Below are positions 52,181 through 62,100 of a stretch of DNA of 64,000 bases, piece after piece; the stretch's first letter is position 1, and each line of letters opens with the position of its first letter. Under the pieces are notes generated by a model. The model worked only from the letters and a program-made list of their open reading frames with translations. It searched no databases and was not told the DNA's origin. Position numbers and translations under genes: made by a program. The stretch is from Clostridiales bacterium. Its GTDB lineage: Bacteria; Bacillota; Clostridia; Oscillospirales; UBA644. Where the stretch lies: assembly GCA_003343705.1 (NCBI GenBank), contig QAKR01000010.1, positions 1-64,000 of the forward strand, written 5' to 3'.

Positions 52181-55063
52181 CTAATTCACATTGTTATCAA
52201 CGGAAACGACCATTATATTTGAAATTTCATAATACTCGTTTTCGCTTGCCCTTTCAGTCTGTGAAATTTTCAAACTCTGAATATTTTGTAAAGAATTACT
52301 ATCCAGATAATCTTTAGGGAAGTTTGCAATGACTACTTTTGTTTCACCGGGTAATATTGATCCGGAACTACCGCAAACAACATCAGAAGAACCTGCCGCA
52401 ACAGAAAGAGATAAACCTATTGCTTTATTTGGGCCTGTGTTTTTAACTTCAAATCGTATTGCCGTATATCCATCGAAATTATTACCTAAAGTAAAAGAAT
52501 CCGGTTTTATTGTTATCCTTGAAAGCTTGCCTGAAAATTCTGCTTGAAGAGCTGAATTTCCAATATTCAAACCTGTTCCGTATTTATTGGTAGATATCTT
52601 AGCAATAGCATCTATTGTGTTTTGATTTGTTAAATCCACCAAAAGAGCACCCTTTTCAACCTGTTGAAGAATAACTTTTTTATATACTTCTGTTTTACCG
52701 GCTACAGAAACTTCTACTTCATAAATATAACGGCCGGTGCCAGAAATTTCTATATCATATGTAAAAACGTCGTATCCACTTGCCTGTTTCACTAATTCAG
52801 CCGAATTCTTCTCAACCTTAACAGATGCTCCGTGAGGTGCATAGAGAGTTAAACGTTTTTTCAATACACTGTCTGGGTCGCCGCTTATTTCTGCATTTGT
52901 AACAACCAGAGGGATGTTATTATTAAAATCTGTTTTTATACAATCACGTATCTTATACGTGGTCTGTATGTCTGTATTTATGATCACCTTTTCGTAATCA
53001 ATCACGTTGTTTGACTGAGAAAGCTGATCATCCAGAGAGCCTAAATTCTTTATATTTTTAGGTGCAAACATATTTTCTTCATACTGAGCTCTTACCTTTT
53101 TATAATCAAGAGGTAATCCTAAAGCCTTAACATTGCTGTCAACAGATTCACAGCCAATTTCTATATACTCATAATCTTCAATGCGCTTAAGATATCTTGA
53201 ATATTGTTCCCCGTTTATAGAAATTGTTATATGTTTCAGATTCTCGTTGGCAGTTAAAAATATCGATGAATAGGTGCTGTATTTACCGAAATTAGTCTCA
53301 GCTGCTTTGTTGCCAGCTATAACAACATCGGCATTGGGTTCAGCATAAACTCGAACCTCTCTCTTATTGGTGCTTTCATCATCCATATATGCCAGTACTG
53401 CAACTATCGAACTGTCATTCATAATATCATGCGCCAACTGCTTACGTACTTGCAGCATATACTCAGGAGAATGGTTGTAATCTCCCATGGTATTATAAAG
53501 AGGTGCGTAATATGAATCCATTATCTGATCTGCTGTGACATTATCTATATCCCATTCATCAAGCCTTTGTTGAATTTTATTTTGCATAAGACATAAATAC
53601 TCATTATCTTCATTCCCGTCACGGATACTCTCCAAACGGATCGTCGGAACCGGAGTATTGTGATTTATAATACCATCATTTTCAGTTCCTATATAAATAA
53701 GATACCCATCTCCTGCAGGAGGGAAGGCTTGTGGATCGGTCCACTGATCTCGAGATACATAAATTTCTTGTTCTGGTAGATACTTACTATCCACCATGGT
53801 GCAATACCAGAAAAGATCACCTGTTATATTCCAATCTTTTTGCATCCATCGAACCAATCGTGAGGACATTAATCTGTCCTGAACGTGAAATGTTGGATAA
53901 GGCGCTCTTGGAGCCGTACAACCATACCACCAAACTTCATACCCACGTTGTTGCCAATCCCGTACATATCTTTCAAACGCAGTTGTTTCAGATGACCATA
54001 TCCCACAGAAAAGATCAATATAGTCTGCAAGAGGTTCACGGGGAGAGGATGTTGTCATCACTCGCAGATCCGGGGCATACGAATTTATGGCAGCCAGTGT
54101 TTCTTTTTGTGATGCGGTTCCATCACCGATTTCATCAAACATATATATATAAGCTTTTTCAAGGGTCCCGTCGGCACGCATTCTGTCAAGAAGTGCCTTT
54201 GTGGCAGAGGTAGGAACGGCAACTCCGTTTTCTATTGTGTAATTGCCCAAAGCACTTATATTATAGCTTGTAACACGGGGATCAGAGGCAAACCGCAAAA
54301 TATCATTGGCGTATTGATCAACATTATTAAACGGTATGGGTAGATGGGTACCGGTAATCCTGTACTCTTGAAAAAACCAATAATATTGCTCCCACACATC
54401 ATAATAAGACTGGCCGTTCAATGCATTATTCTTTTGCATTAGGTTGTATGCATTATTCCATATTGCATATGCGGTTTCAAAAGATCGCTCTACAGGCAGA
54501 GCAAAATCCCACACTTCAATTTCAACCGGGATTTTAATAATTCCTCCGTCATGCGTAAGAGTTACTTCTCCTGTATAGATACCGGCTGTCTGCTCTTCTG
54601 TTGAAGTTACTGTTATCCAATATCCCTGATTTTCACCGGCTTTAATATCAACAGAGTTGAGGTCATCATATTTAAGAGGAATCATCGCATCCGGATAATA
54701 TCCATGATTAGCATATCCTGCATTTTTCTCAACTGATATGTAATATTGGCGATAAGCCTCCGCTGCCAGAATCTCTCCTTTTTCATTTATAAAATCAGTC
54801 ATTGAGAGAGAAACATTTGAAGCATCTTGATCAAAATTAAGGACAAATTGCATACCTTCACCTTCATTTTTAGCAAGGCATGCTGTTAAGGTTTTTTGGT
54901 CGTTAGACGGTATATTCTCGTTACGCATATATTTAACTGCGTTTGAAATAATTGTTACATCTTTAATTGCTGGGGAGGCGGGCTCATATGATACAACCGA
55001 ACAAGACATAAGCAGTCCTGCCAAGATAGTCGTGAAAACAATTACACATACTGTTTTTTTCAA
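52181..55063 (-). CDS. GH123/DUF4091-like surface lipoprotein (960 aa)
   Basis: Lipobox LMSC (Cys 21). Same domain order as the preceding paralogue: sandwich (LAKNEGEGMQF), barrel with YMFDEIGD near residue 310 (Asp-Glu pair kept, Pro replaced by Ile), DUF4091 module (GDGYLIYIGT, PVPTIRLES, EDNEYL), and beta-rich C-terminus (YAPHGASVKVEKNSA). The pair at 49270 and 52181 most likely arose by tandem duplication. GGAGG ribosome site. Predicted extracellular exo-acting N-acetylhexosaminidase-like enzyme; unverified. Confidence 0.8.
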   Translation of the reverse strand: MKKTVCVIVFTTILAGLLMSCSVVSYEPASPAIKDVTIISNAVKYMRNENIPSNDQKTLTACLAKNEGEGMQFVLNFDQDASNVSLSMTDFINEKGEILAAEAYRQYYISVEKNAGYANHGYYPDAMIPLKYDDLNSVDIKAGENQGYWITVTSTEEQTAGIYTGEVTLTHDGGIIKIPVEIEVWDFALPVERSFETAYAIWNNAYNLMQKNNALNGQSYYDVWEQYYWFFQEYRITGTHLPIPFNNVDQYANDILRFASDPRVTSYNISALGNYTIENGVAVPTSATKALLDRMRADGTLEKAYIYMFDEIGDGTASQKETLAAINSYAPDLRVMTTSSPREPLADYIDLFCGIWSSETTAFERYVRDWQQRGYEVWWYGCTAPRAPYPTFHVQDRLMSSRLVRWMQKDWNITGDLFWYCTMVDSKYLPEQEIYVSRDQWTDPQAFPPAGDGYLIYIGTENDGIINHNTPVPTIRLESIRDGNEDNEYLCLMQNKIQQRLDEWDIDNVTADQIMDSYYAPLYNTMGDYNHSPEYMLQVRKQLAHDIMNDSSIVAVLAYMDDESTNKREVRVYAEPNADVVIAGNKAAETNFGKYSTYSSIFLTANENLKHITISINGEQYSRYLKRIEDYEYIEIGCESVDSNVKALGLPLDYKKVRAQYEENMFAPKNIKNLGSLDDQLSQSNNVIDYEKVIINTDIQTTYKIRDCIKTDFNNNIPLVVTNAEISGDPDSVLKKRLTLYAPHGASVKVEKNSAELVKQASGYDVFTYDIEISGTGRYIYEVEVSVAGKTEVYKKVILQQVEKGALLVDLTNQNTIDAIAKISTNKYGTGLNIGNSALQAEFSGKLSRITIKPDSFTLGNNFDGYTAIRFEVKNTGPNKAIGLSLSVAAGSSDVVCGSSGSILPGETKVVIANFPKDYLDSNSLQNIQSLKISQTERASENEYYEISNIMVVSVDNNVN

Positions 55064-55121
55064 GATGCATCCTCCTAAATATACTTAATATGAAAAATTA
55101 TATTATTTGCGAATCAACAAA

Positions 55122-56744
55122 TTAAAATTTATAATACCAGCTTAGTCTTCCTGCAGGGAGAACACTTCCGGAAACGTAATATTCAGAAATATCAAACGGA
55201 TCTTTGACACTGTCTGCAACTTTAAAATAAAAACCTTCAGTAGCATCTGCACCGATAATGTCGCGAGGTATAACAAGTTGCATTGTATTTTTTTCGATTA
55301 TATAATCTGTTTTTGCATATGAAACAGTAAACCCGGCACAATTAAGTTCATCCAGGGAGCCTGCACAGCGGCGGTTTGCAACAAATTTATATCCTTCCCA
55401 GCCCTGTTTCTTAGGAGTGCCCGCAGATATGAAAACATTCATCCAACCCGGTCGCATACGGCTTTCAGTAATATCATTTTCAGTTTTTATAAGAAAATAA
55501 ATATTATTTTTATCATGACTAACACGGACTTCTGTAATATTATTCTCAGCAGGATCTGTGTGATAATGTATTTTATTATCATACGCAAAGCTGTCACGGC
55601 TGTAATTATCGGAAGTCTGCGGTAAATAAATATTTTTCACATCGTCCCACTGTGCAAGCCCTTCAGAGATATTAATTTCTTTCATTTTTGCACTTTGAGT
55701 AAAAGGAGTTGCTTTTTTAAATTTACGAATATTATTAATCATCTGCATATAGAAAGCATCACCGTATCCGCCGCGCATCATCTCAACATCGCGGGAATAT
55801 TCTTCGGAAAAACAATCGCAAAAACCTGTCTCCCCCATGAGATTAAGCTTTTGAGCACCCCATTCATTCCACCCTGTAACAAACACTTCGTTTACGTCTT
55901 CGTTGTTTATAGCAGTGTCCCATTGTTTTTGGAAGTTCTGCCCAAGCCGGAAAGTGTCATGATTATCGTTACCTTCATGATCATAACCTCTGCCCCAGTT
56001 ACCTTTTTGAGTATAAAAAATACCTTTTGCATGTTGAGCAACAGAAACACTGACAACCCCTTTATGAATAGGCTGAGGATATGTCCATTCCATCCAGGGT
56101 AGACCTTTTTCACTAAATTTTTCATTAGGCCACTGAGAAACCCAAACATCAAAAAATTCATACATTTTAGGATCTTCTGTTTCAAGGTCTGAAGTTGCAA
56201 CTATAACAGGCTTACCGTTAGGTGAATACCAAACATCAGGATGAAGATTTTTTTCTTTATAAAAAATTTCCCAAATAATCTGAACAGTCTGAACTGAACC
56301 TGAGTTTGTATAGCAGGCAACTTTAGGAACTTTAACTCCTTCTTTTTGGTATCTCTCAAGCTCTTCCATAATATTCAATATAACCTGTGGATATATTTGT
56401 GCATTTGTATTATCAAACAATATGTAGTCTATACCTGCGGCAGACAATAACTCTATGTGCTTTCGTATTACAAAACGTTCCTCACTGTTATAATATCCAT
56501 ACAGCGGCTCGCCCCAGTAATGGAAACCCCATGCCGGGCTTTCGTCCGGACCTTTAACGTCCCATAACGATTCGGGATCTTTCTTTAACAGTTTTTCAAT
56601 ATCGTATATTTCTTTATCGCCTAACTGACCTAACCAGCAAAAATAAAAAATGCCAACTTTCTTTTTTTCATCAATTGAATCATAAGGCATGATTGTTCTG
56701 CCGAACTCATCGATACCGCATAGCGCATTAAAGTTTTTTTCCAT
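55122..56744 (-). CDS. WbsX/GH99-like protein with C-terminal sugar-binding-like domain
   Basis: 540 aa. N-terminal (~20-350) barrel of the WbsX/GH99-like type (FYFCWLG, WGFHYWGEPLYGYY, TGWNEWGAQ with candidate catalytic Glu). Residues ~370-540 form a beta-rich module reminiscent of CBM9/DOMON (KNIYFLIKTEN, GYKFVANRRC). No signal peptide, so the protein appears cytoplasmic, in contrast with GH99 endo-mannanases. First gene of the lipoprotein transcription unit. It could act on an imported oligosaccharide. WbsX relatives in O-antigen clusters are called glycosyltransferases without proof. Confidence 0.65.
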   Translation of the reverse strand: MEKNFNALCGIDEFGRTIMPYDSIDEKKKVGIFYFCWLGQLGDKEIYDIEKLLKKDPESLWDVKGPDESPAWGFHYWGEPLYGYYNSEERFVIRKHIELLSAAGIDYILFDNTNAQIYPQVILNIMEELERYQKEGVKVPKVACYTNSGSVQTVQIIWEIFYKEKNLHPDVWYSPNGKPVIVATSDLETEDPKMYEFFDVWVSQWPNEKFSEKGLPWMEWTYPQPIHKGVVSVSVAQHAKGIFYTQKGNWGRGYDHEGNDNHDTFRLGQNFQKQWDTAINNEDVNEVFVTGWNEWGAQKLNLMGETGFCDCFSEEYSRDVEMMRGGYGDAFYMQMINNIRKFKKATPFTQSAKMKEINISEGLAQWDDVKNIYLPQTSDNYSRDSFAYDNKIHYHTDPAENNITEVRVSHDKNNIYFLIKTENDITESRMRPGWMNVFISAGTPKKQGWEGYKFVANRRCAGSLDELNCAGFTVSYAKTDYIIEKNTMQLVIPRDIIGADATEGFYFKVADSVKDPFDISEYYVSGSVLPAGRLSWYYKF

Positions 56745-56870
56745 AATAATCCCACCCGGTTATAATTTTTTTTCATTATACATTATAATTGTGAAAAAGA
56801 ATTGAATATAATAAAAATATAATTTTTATTACTTACATTATAATATCTCAACAATTCCACATAAAGAAAT

Positions 56871-56961
56871 TATCACATTTCACAAATTTTTCATCACTTT
56901 TTGTGATATACATATTGACATATGTGATATGTTGTGATATAATAAGCTCACAAAGTGATAA
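56871..56961 (+). promoter_or_regulatory. Operator cluster of TGTGATA repeats over the small-membrane-protein promoter
   Basis: TGTGATA begins at 56902, 56923 and 56933 (spacings 21 and 10 nt, about two and one helical turns), with the reverse form TATCACA at 56871 and a dyad TCAC-AAA-GTGA at 56948-56958 followed by TAA. The promoter (56915-56943) lies in the middle. This pattern is typical of multiple repressor sites on one face of the DNA. Confidence 0.6.
56915..56943 (+). promoter_or_regulatory. Consensus promoter of the 56985-57278 gene
   Basis: TTGACA (56915-56920), 17-nt spacer, TATAAT (56938-56943), 41 nt before the start codon, with overlapping TGTGATA repeats. Confidence 0.85.
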
Positions 56962-56984
56962 ACAACTTGAGGGGGATATTTAAT

Positions 56985-57278
56985 ATGACTAAAATATATG
57001 AAGAGCCTAATGGTTTTGAATTTGATTTTGAAGAAACAAAAACTGCTGTAAGAGAAAGTGCAAAAAAGGCTGCAAAAAAAATCCCCGCTTATTTAAATGG
57101 CCTCTATATGCTGATTGCAGCTATATCTTTATCGATTATGGGATATATGGTTGTGGGCGTTTATGCCGCAGCTCAAAGAGGTTTTAACGGAGGTATTGGC
57201 GGAGAGGTAATATTGGCAGCCGCTATATTTGTAGGAGCAAGGCTTTTATGGGCTCGTGTGAAAAATAAGTTAAAATAA
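56985..57278 (+). CDS. Small membrane protein, 97 aa, unknown
   Basis: ATG 56985 preceded by GAGGGGG; the earlier in-frame start at 56955 lies before the ribosome site. The N-terminal ~30 residues are acidic and helical (EEPNGFEFDFEETK), followed by a basic patch and two membrane segments (~45-65 and ~75-90), ending in KNKLK. No known family. Isolated, with a strong regulated promoter and a perfect terminator at 57313-57344. It looks like a tightly controlled single-gene unit, perhaps stress related (inference). Confidence 0.65.
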   Translation: MTKIYEEPNGFEFDFEETKTAVRESAKKAAKKIPAYLNGLYMLIAAISLSIMGYMVVGVYAAAQRGFNGGIGGEVILAAAIFVGARLLWARVKNKLK

Positions 57279-57312
57279 ACAATTATATAACAGAAAACTG
57301 AAACTTTGGTTT

Positions 57313-57344
57313 AATAAATGTTGAAGGTAACTTCAACATTTATT
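57313..57344 (+). terminator. Terminator of the small membrane protein gene
   Basis: Perfect 14-bp arms (AATAAATGTTGAAG / CTTCAACATTTATT) with a GTAA tetraloop, 34 nt after the stop, followed by ATTTTATG. Confidence 0.85.
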
Positions 57345-57431
57345 ATTTTATGCTATTTTTATTTCTAATATAGGGATTTTACAATTATGTTATAGGTAAA
57401 TGTTTATAATAAACATATATAAACTTCAATT

Positions 57432-57463
57432 CCCTCAGCCTTATAAGCTTCTAAGGCTGAGGG
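57432..57463 (-). terminator. Terminator of nadE
   Basis: Perfect 12-bp arms (CCCTCAGCCTTA / TAAGGCTGAGGG), 8-nt loop, about 54 nt past the nadE stop on the minus strand. Confidence 0.75.
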
Positions 57464-57516
57464 GAAAATATCATAAAATAAAAAATTCAACTGTTATATT
57501 TTATGAGTTTTAATTT

Positions 57517-59079
57517 TTACTTAAGATCAAAATCAATATCAGCAGCGATATAGGGAAGAGTAAAACCTATTAAATTTGCACCTTCAAAAACAGTAGAGCG
57601 TTTAAAACGGTTCTTCTTAAATCGATCATAGAAGGTGTCAAGGCAAGCAACAATTTCATCCTCGTCAATATCTTCAAATACTGCAAGAGCAAGATTTTTT
57701 ATCTCTTCATATGACTTCTGCATTTTTGCAAAAAAGTAGATATAAAAATCGTGTAGAGCATAATTCCCCACAATTTTTTCGGTCTCCTGTCCTGCTTTAA
57801 GTTCAGGGCTTATAGGAGTATTTGTTATATCAGTTAGAACTCCTGCTATAGCTTCATCCTTAGTTTTTGCAATATGCTTAATAAGCTCAAGAACAAGTGT
57901 TTTAGGAATTGAAGCATTAGGATTGTAGTGAGCCAGATTATCGCCTCCGAAAGTGCAGAAACCAAGAGCAGCCTCGGACATATCACCTGTACCGAGTACA
58001 AGCGCGTTATTCATATTTGCAATATCAAATAAAACTTGAGTACGCTCACGTGCCTGGGCATTTTCATATGTTACATCCTGGATTTCCGGATCATGTCCGA
58101 TATCTTTTAGGTGAGCGGTAACAGCGTTTTTAATATCAACTGTCATTGATGTTACACCAAGTTTTTCCATGAGCATATCGGCATTTGATTTTGTTCTTGT
58201 GCTTGTACCGAAACAAGGCATCGTAACGGCAATAATATTCGTCAAAGGAAGACCAAGCATTTGCATGGTTTTCTCAGCACATAATAAAGCAAGAGTGCTG
58301 TCAGAACCTCCCGAAACGCCTATAACAATTTTTTTAATACCGCTGCCACGCATTCTCATATACAGAGCTTGTGTTTGCAATTTGAAAAGTTCGTCCAGAT
58401 AACGCTCCGGTTCATTTTTACCGAAATAAGGAATTCTGTCAAGACCTCTGTTGGGACGAGAATAAATCAATCCGCCCGGAATATCAATGTCGTAACATGC
58501 TATTGCATTATCCGGATCATCTTGGTTTTTAAAAGAACATATTATGCCTTTATTAAAAACTCCAGCAAAGCCTTTATAAACATTGTCTGCGCTGCTTTCA
58601 CCGAATCCTGCATTTGCAACAGCTATGGCACAATTTTTAGAGTTTGAAGCTTCTGAACAAAACTCTATTATATCATTCTGAATACACGGATATCCTGCCA
58701 TTGCTGTAGGTAATAAAATAATATCAGCGTTGCCGTCATCACCCGGTTGTGAAACAACAACTCGCTTTCCGCTTATTGTTGTAGAAGCTTTTTGAATAAG
58801 CTCACCGTCTTTGACTATTATATTTTCATATCCTGCAACAGCAGTTACAAAAATCTTATTTTCATTTTCGGAATATTCCAATAAGCTATCAAGCGCTTCG
58901 TTAGTTTGGTCTGCAAAAGCTTGATAATTAACAAGTTTACCTGCCGAAGCCCCGGTTAAACAATAAGCCGGGAATAAATAAATATCAGCATCGTTTTCAC
59001 GCATAATATTTATCATTTTAGCAGCGTTTTCATGAGGTTTTCCAGTACTGACGTCAAATACTGCAGCTAAAATTTTCAT
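57517..59079 (-). CDS. nadE: NAD synthetase with reduced glutaminase domain
   Basis: 520 aa from ATG 59079 (GGAGAG upstream). The C-terminal ~245-520 is a complete NAD synthetase: PP-loop GVSGGSDSTLAL, later GTGDMSEAALG. The N-terminal nitrilase-like domain is only ~240 residues (about 330 in glutamine-dependent NadE). The glutaminase Glu motif PEL is FPAY here, and the Lys and Cys motifs (KxYLPNY, xCxDxW) cannot be found. The enzyme probably uses free ammonia. The domain may survive for structure. Monocistronic. Confidence 0.85.
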   Translation of the reverse strand: MKILAAVFDVSTGKPHENAAKMINIMRENDADIYLFPAYCLTGASAGKLVNYQAFADQTNEALDSLLEYSENENKIFVTAVAGYENIIVKDGELIQKASTTISGKRVVVSQPGDDGNADIILLPTAMAGYPCIQNDIIEFCSEASNSKNCAIAVANAGFGESSADNVYKGFAGVFNKGIICSFKNQDDPDNAIACYDIDIPGGLIYSRPNRGLDRIPYFGKNEPERYLDELFKLQTQALYMRMRGSGIKKIVIGVSGGSDSTLALLCAEKTMQMLGLPLTNIIAVTMPCFGTSTRTKSNADMLMEKLGVTSMTVDIKNAVTAHLKDIGHDPEIQDVTYENAQARERTQVLFDIANMNNALVLGTGDMSEAALGFCTFGGDNLAHYNPNASIPKTLVLELIKHIAKTKDEAIAGVLTDITNTPISPELKAGQETEKIVGNYALHDFYIYFFAKMQKSYEEIKNLALAVFEDIDEDEIVACLDTFYDRFKKNRFKRSTVFEGANLIGFTLPYIAADIDFDLK

Positions 59080-59157
59080 TATACATCTCTCCATAATTTT
59101 TTTTACAGTTTATCACGAACAAAACCTGATGTCAAGTGAATTCAATAAATCTTACGT

Positions 59158-62100
59158 TTAAAACACCACTTCAATCTTTTTTGACAATTTTAACGACCAA
59201 ATGTAAATATTTTTCACTTTCTTACCGTAAAGTTTTTCAACTGCATATTTATAATAATACAGTTGTTTTGAATACAAATTTAAAAGCTCTTCTTCTGACT
59301 TATTATCAGTTTTATAATCAATAATAATAAACCCGTCATCATATTCGCAAAGTAAATCTATCGCCCCTTGTAAAAGGATTTTTTTATCTGTTTTTACGCT
59401 TTTATCATATTCGGAAGCATCAATACCAACGATAAACTCATGTTCCTTCAATATTTTGTTTGAATTTAAAACTGTTTTATATAAATCACTATTAGCAAAA
59501 TATTCGATGGCTTGATCATCCACAACCTTTACTTCTTCAACCGTAAATATACCTTTATTAACAAGTAATGTTTTTTCATCTTGTATACAGTTAGAAAGAT
59601 CTGCCAGTGATAAGAAGCGATGGACTATAGACCCTTTTTCAGCACTATTAAGTCCATTTTTTTCTGAAATAAACTGAGGTATGTATTTTTTCGAAGGTTT
59701 AAATAGTGGAACACTGTCTTCATCGGGTAAAAACCCTTTTGAAAGCTCTGTAACAGAAACTTTTGCCGGTATATGAGATAATGAAGGAGTATATTCAAAA
59801 TCAAATCTCCGTCTTATTTCATCAGTTGATAGCAATGTTTTATATTCGTGTTTGTCAACAATAAAAGAATCTGTATTAACAGTGGGGTTAAGTATATTCA
59901 TCTCAATTTTAAAATCAGCAGAAAATATTTCCATTAACCCATCCAAAGCGGAAAAACAATTCGGATGATGTGAAAGTGATGTTAAAATTAAATCTAAAAA
60001 ACTGCTTTGTTTATTAACATAAATTTTCAAAGCAGAACCGTCTAAAGTGCAAAGGGATAAATCAGAAAATTTTTCACATTGGCTTTGTTTAACCGAGCCG
60101 ATAAGAATTAACTTTTGTCTGGCTCTTGTTAAGGCAACATAAAGGCGTCGTAAAGCTTCAGATCTATCATTACGTTTTTTTATCAAAGATATAAGCTCAT
60201 ACATAAATGTATTTTCTTCATATGTCATTGCTTCATTACGTATTTTAGTGCCAATACCGAGAGTATCATCAAGTACAATTTTAGGTGTAACGCCACCGGT
60301 CTTTGACAACTCTTTATCAAGTCTCGGCAAAATACATACAGGAAATTCAAGACCTTTTGATTTATGAACTGTCATAATTGTAACATAAGATCCTTGCGGA
60401 GCCGCTTCCTGTTCAGGCATTTTATTCTTTTCAACAGAAAAATCTATAAACGATAAGAACTGTGATAGCGAGCTGCCTGAAAGATCTGTTTCATACCTAC
60501 GTACAAAATCAAGAAATATAAGCATATTCTCATATCGTATATCTCCTAATTCAAGGCTTGACACATACGAAAGATATTCTTTTTCGGTATATATCTGCCA
60601 TATAAGCTTGCTAAGAGGCAAGTTTGCAGAAAGAATTTTCAGTTTGTTGAGATCGTCAACAAATTCTCTTGTTTTATTATCTGTCTTTGCATATTCCGAA
60701 ACCGCACAGAAAAGTCTTTTTTTTCTTGTTATACAAAGGCGTATTTTAGCTATTTCTTCGTCCGAAAACCCATAAAGCGGTGACGACATAGTAATGAATA
60801 AAGCTGTATCGTTATACGGATTTATAATTGTTTTAAGCAAGTTTATAATTGTATTTACTTCGACACTTTGAAAAAACGACGAACCAGACCCCATATATAC
60901 AGGAATACCGTTTTGTAATAAAACGTCACGGAATATATCCCCCTCCCCGTTTTTAACAACGCTTAACAGTATTGCAATATCCGACGGTGTTATGCAACGC
61001 GAACCTCCGTTTTTTAGAGTTATACGATATTTTTCACGCAAGAGTTGCTTAATTTTATCGGCTACGACCTGTGCTTGATTTCGAACCTGATCCGTATCGC
61101 TTATAACAATATTCATTTCCACATCAGGGGTTTCTTCGGCTTCATATAAAGATGAACCTTGCACCAAAGCCTCGTTTTTGTCGTATGTCAGACCTCCGAA
61201 TTCATTAGAAAATAATACTTTGCATACGAAATTTGTAAATCCTAATACTCCTCCTCGGCTGCGAAAATTCTTGTTAAGATCAATTTTCTCAAATTGATCT
61301 TTTTTACGTATGAAGTTCATTGGATTTGCCCGTCGAAATGCATAGATACTCTGTTTCACATCTCCTACAACAAATAAATTATCCCGACTTATGGCATAAA
61401 AAAACATGTCCTGTAAATCATTAACGTCTTGATACTCATCAATGAGTATCTCGTCAAAGCTTTCACGAATTTCACTTGCTAACGGCGTTATTTCAACATT
61501 TTCACTATTTTTATCAATTTTAGATATTAGTAATGAAAAAGCCATTTTTGCAATTTCAGAAAAAGAGTATTTATTTTGTTTTAAAAACTCTTTACTTACT
61601 GCTTCTTCAAGATCCAATACAATATTAACAAGCTCCTTAATTCCGACTTTGAGTGAAGAAAGCTCATAAGAAATTTCATCAGGAGAAATTTTAAAAATCT
61701 CACTTTTTCTTATCATTTCTTTAAAAACTTCACGATATTCTTTATAATAAAGTTTTTGTGGAGAATTGTTTTTTGATGAGGGCATACGTCCAAAATCAAC
61801 TTCATTACATAAACAGTATAAACTTGTGTAATCTGTTTTTAAACATGCCTCATAAAGTTTTTTTGCCGTTTCACAATCAGTATTAACAAGTGCCCGTTCC
61901 TTATCAGTAAGCTCTCCGCTGCCACATAACGATTCAAAAACTTTGACAGATTCAGCAAATAAAGGCTTGTAATAATTACATAAAAATTCCGTCCATATTA
62001 AAGGATTGTCATAATATTCAAGTCTGTCCAACAACCAAGTATCACAAAACGGGATGGATTGAATATACTTATACACCTCTAAAACAGCGTTTTCCAAAGC

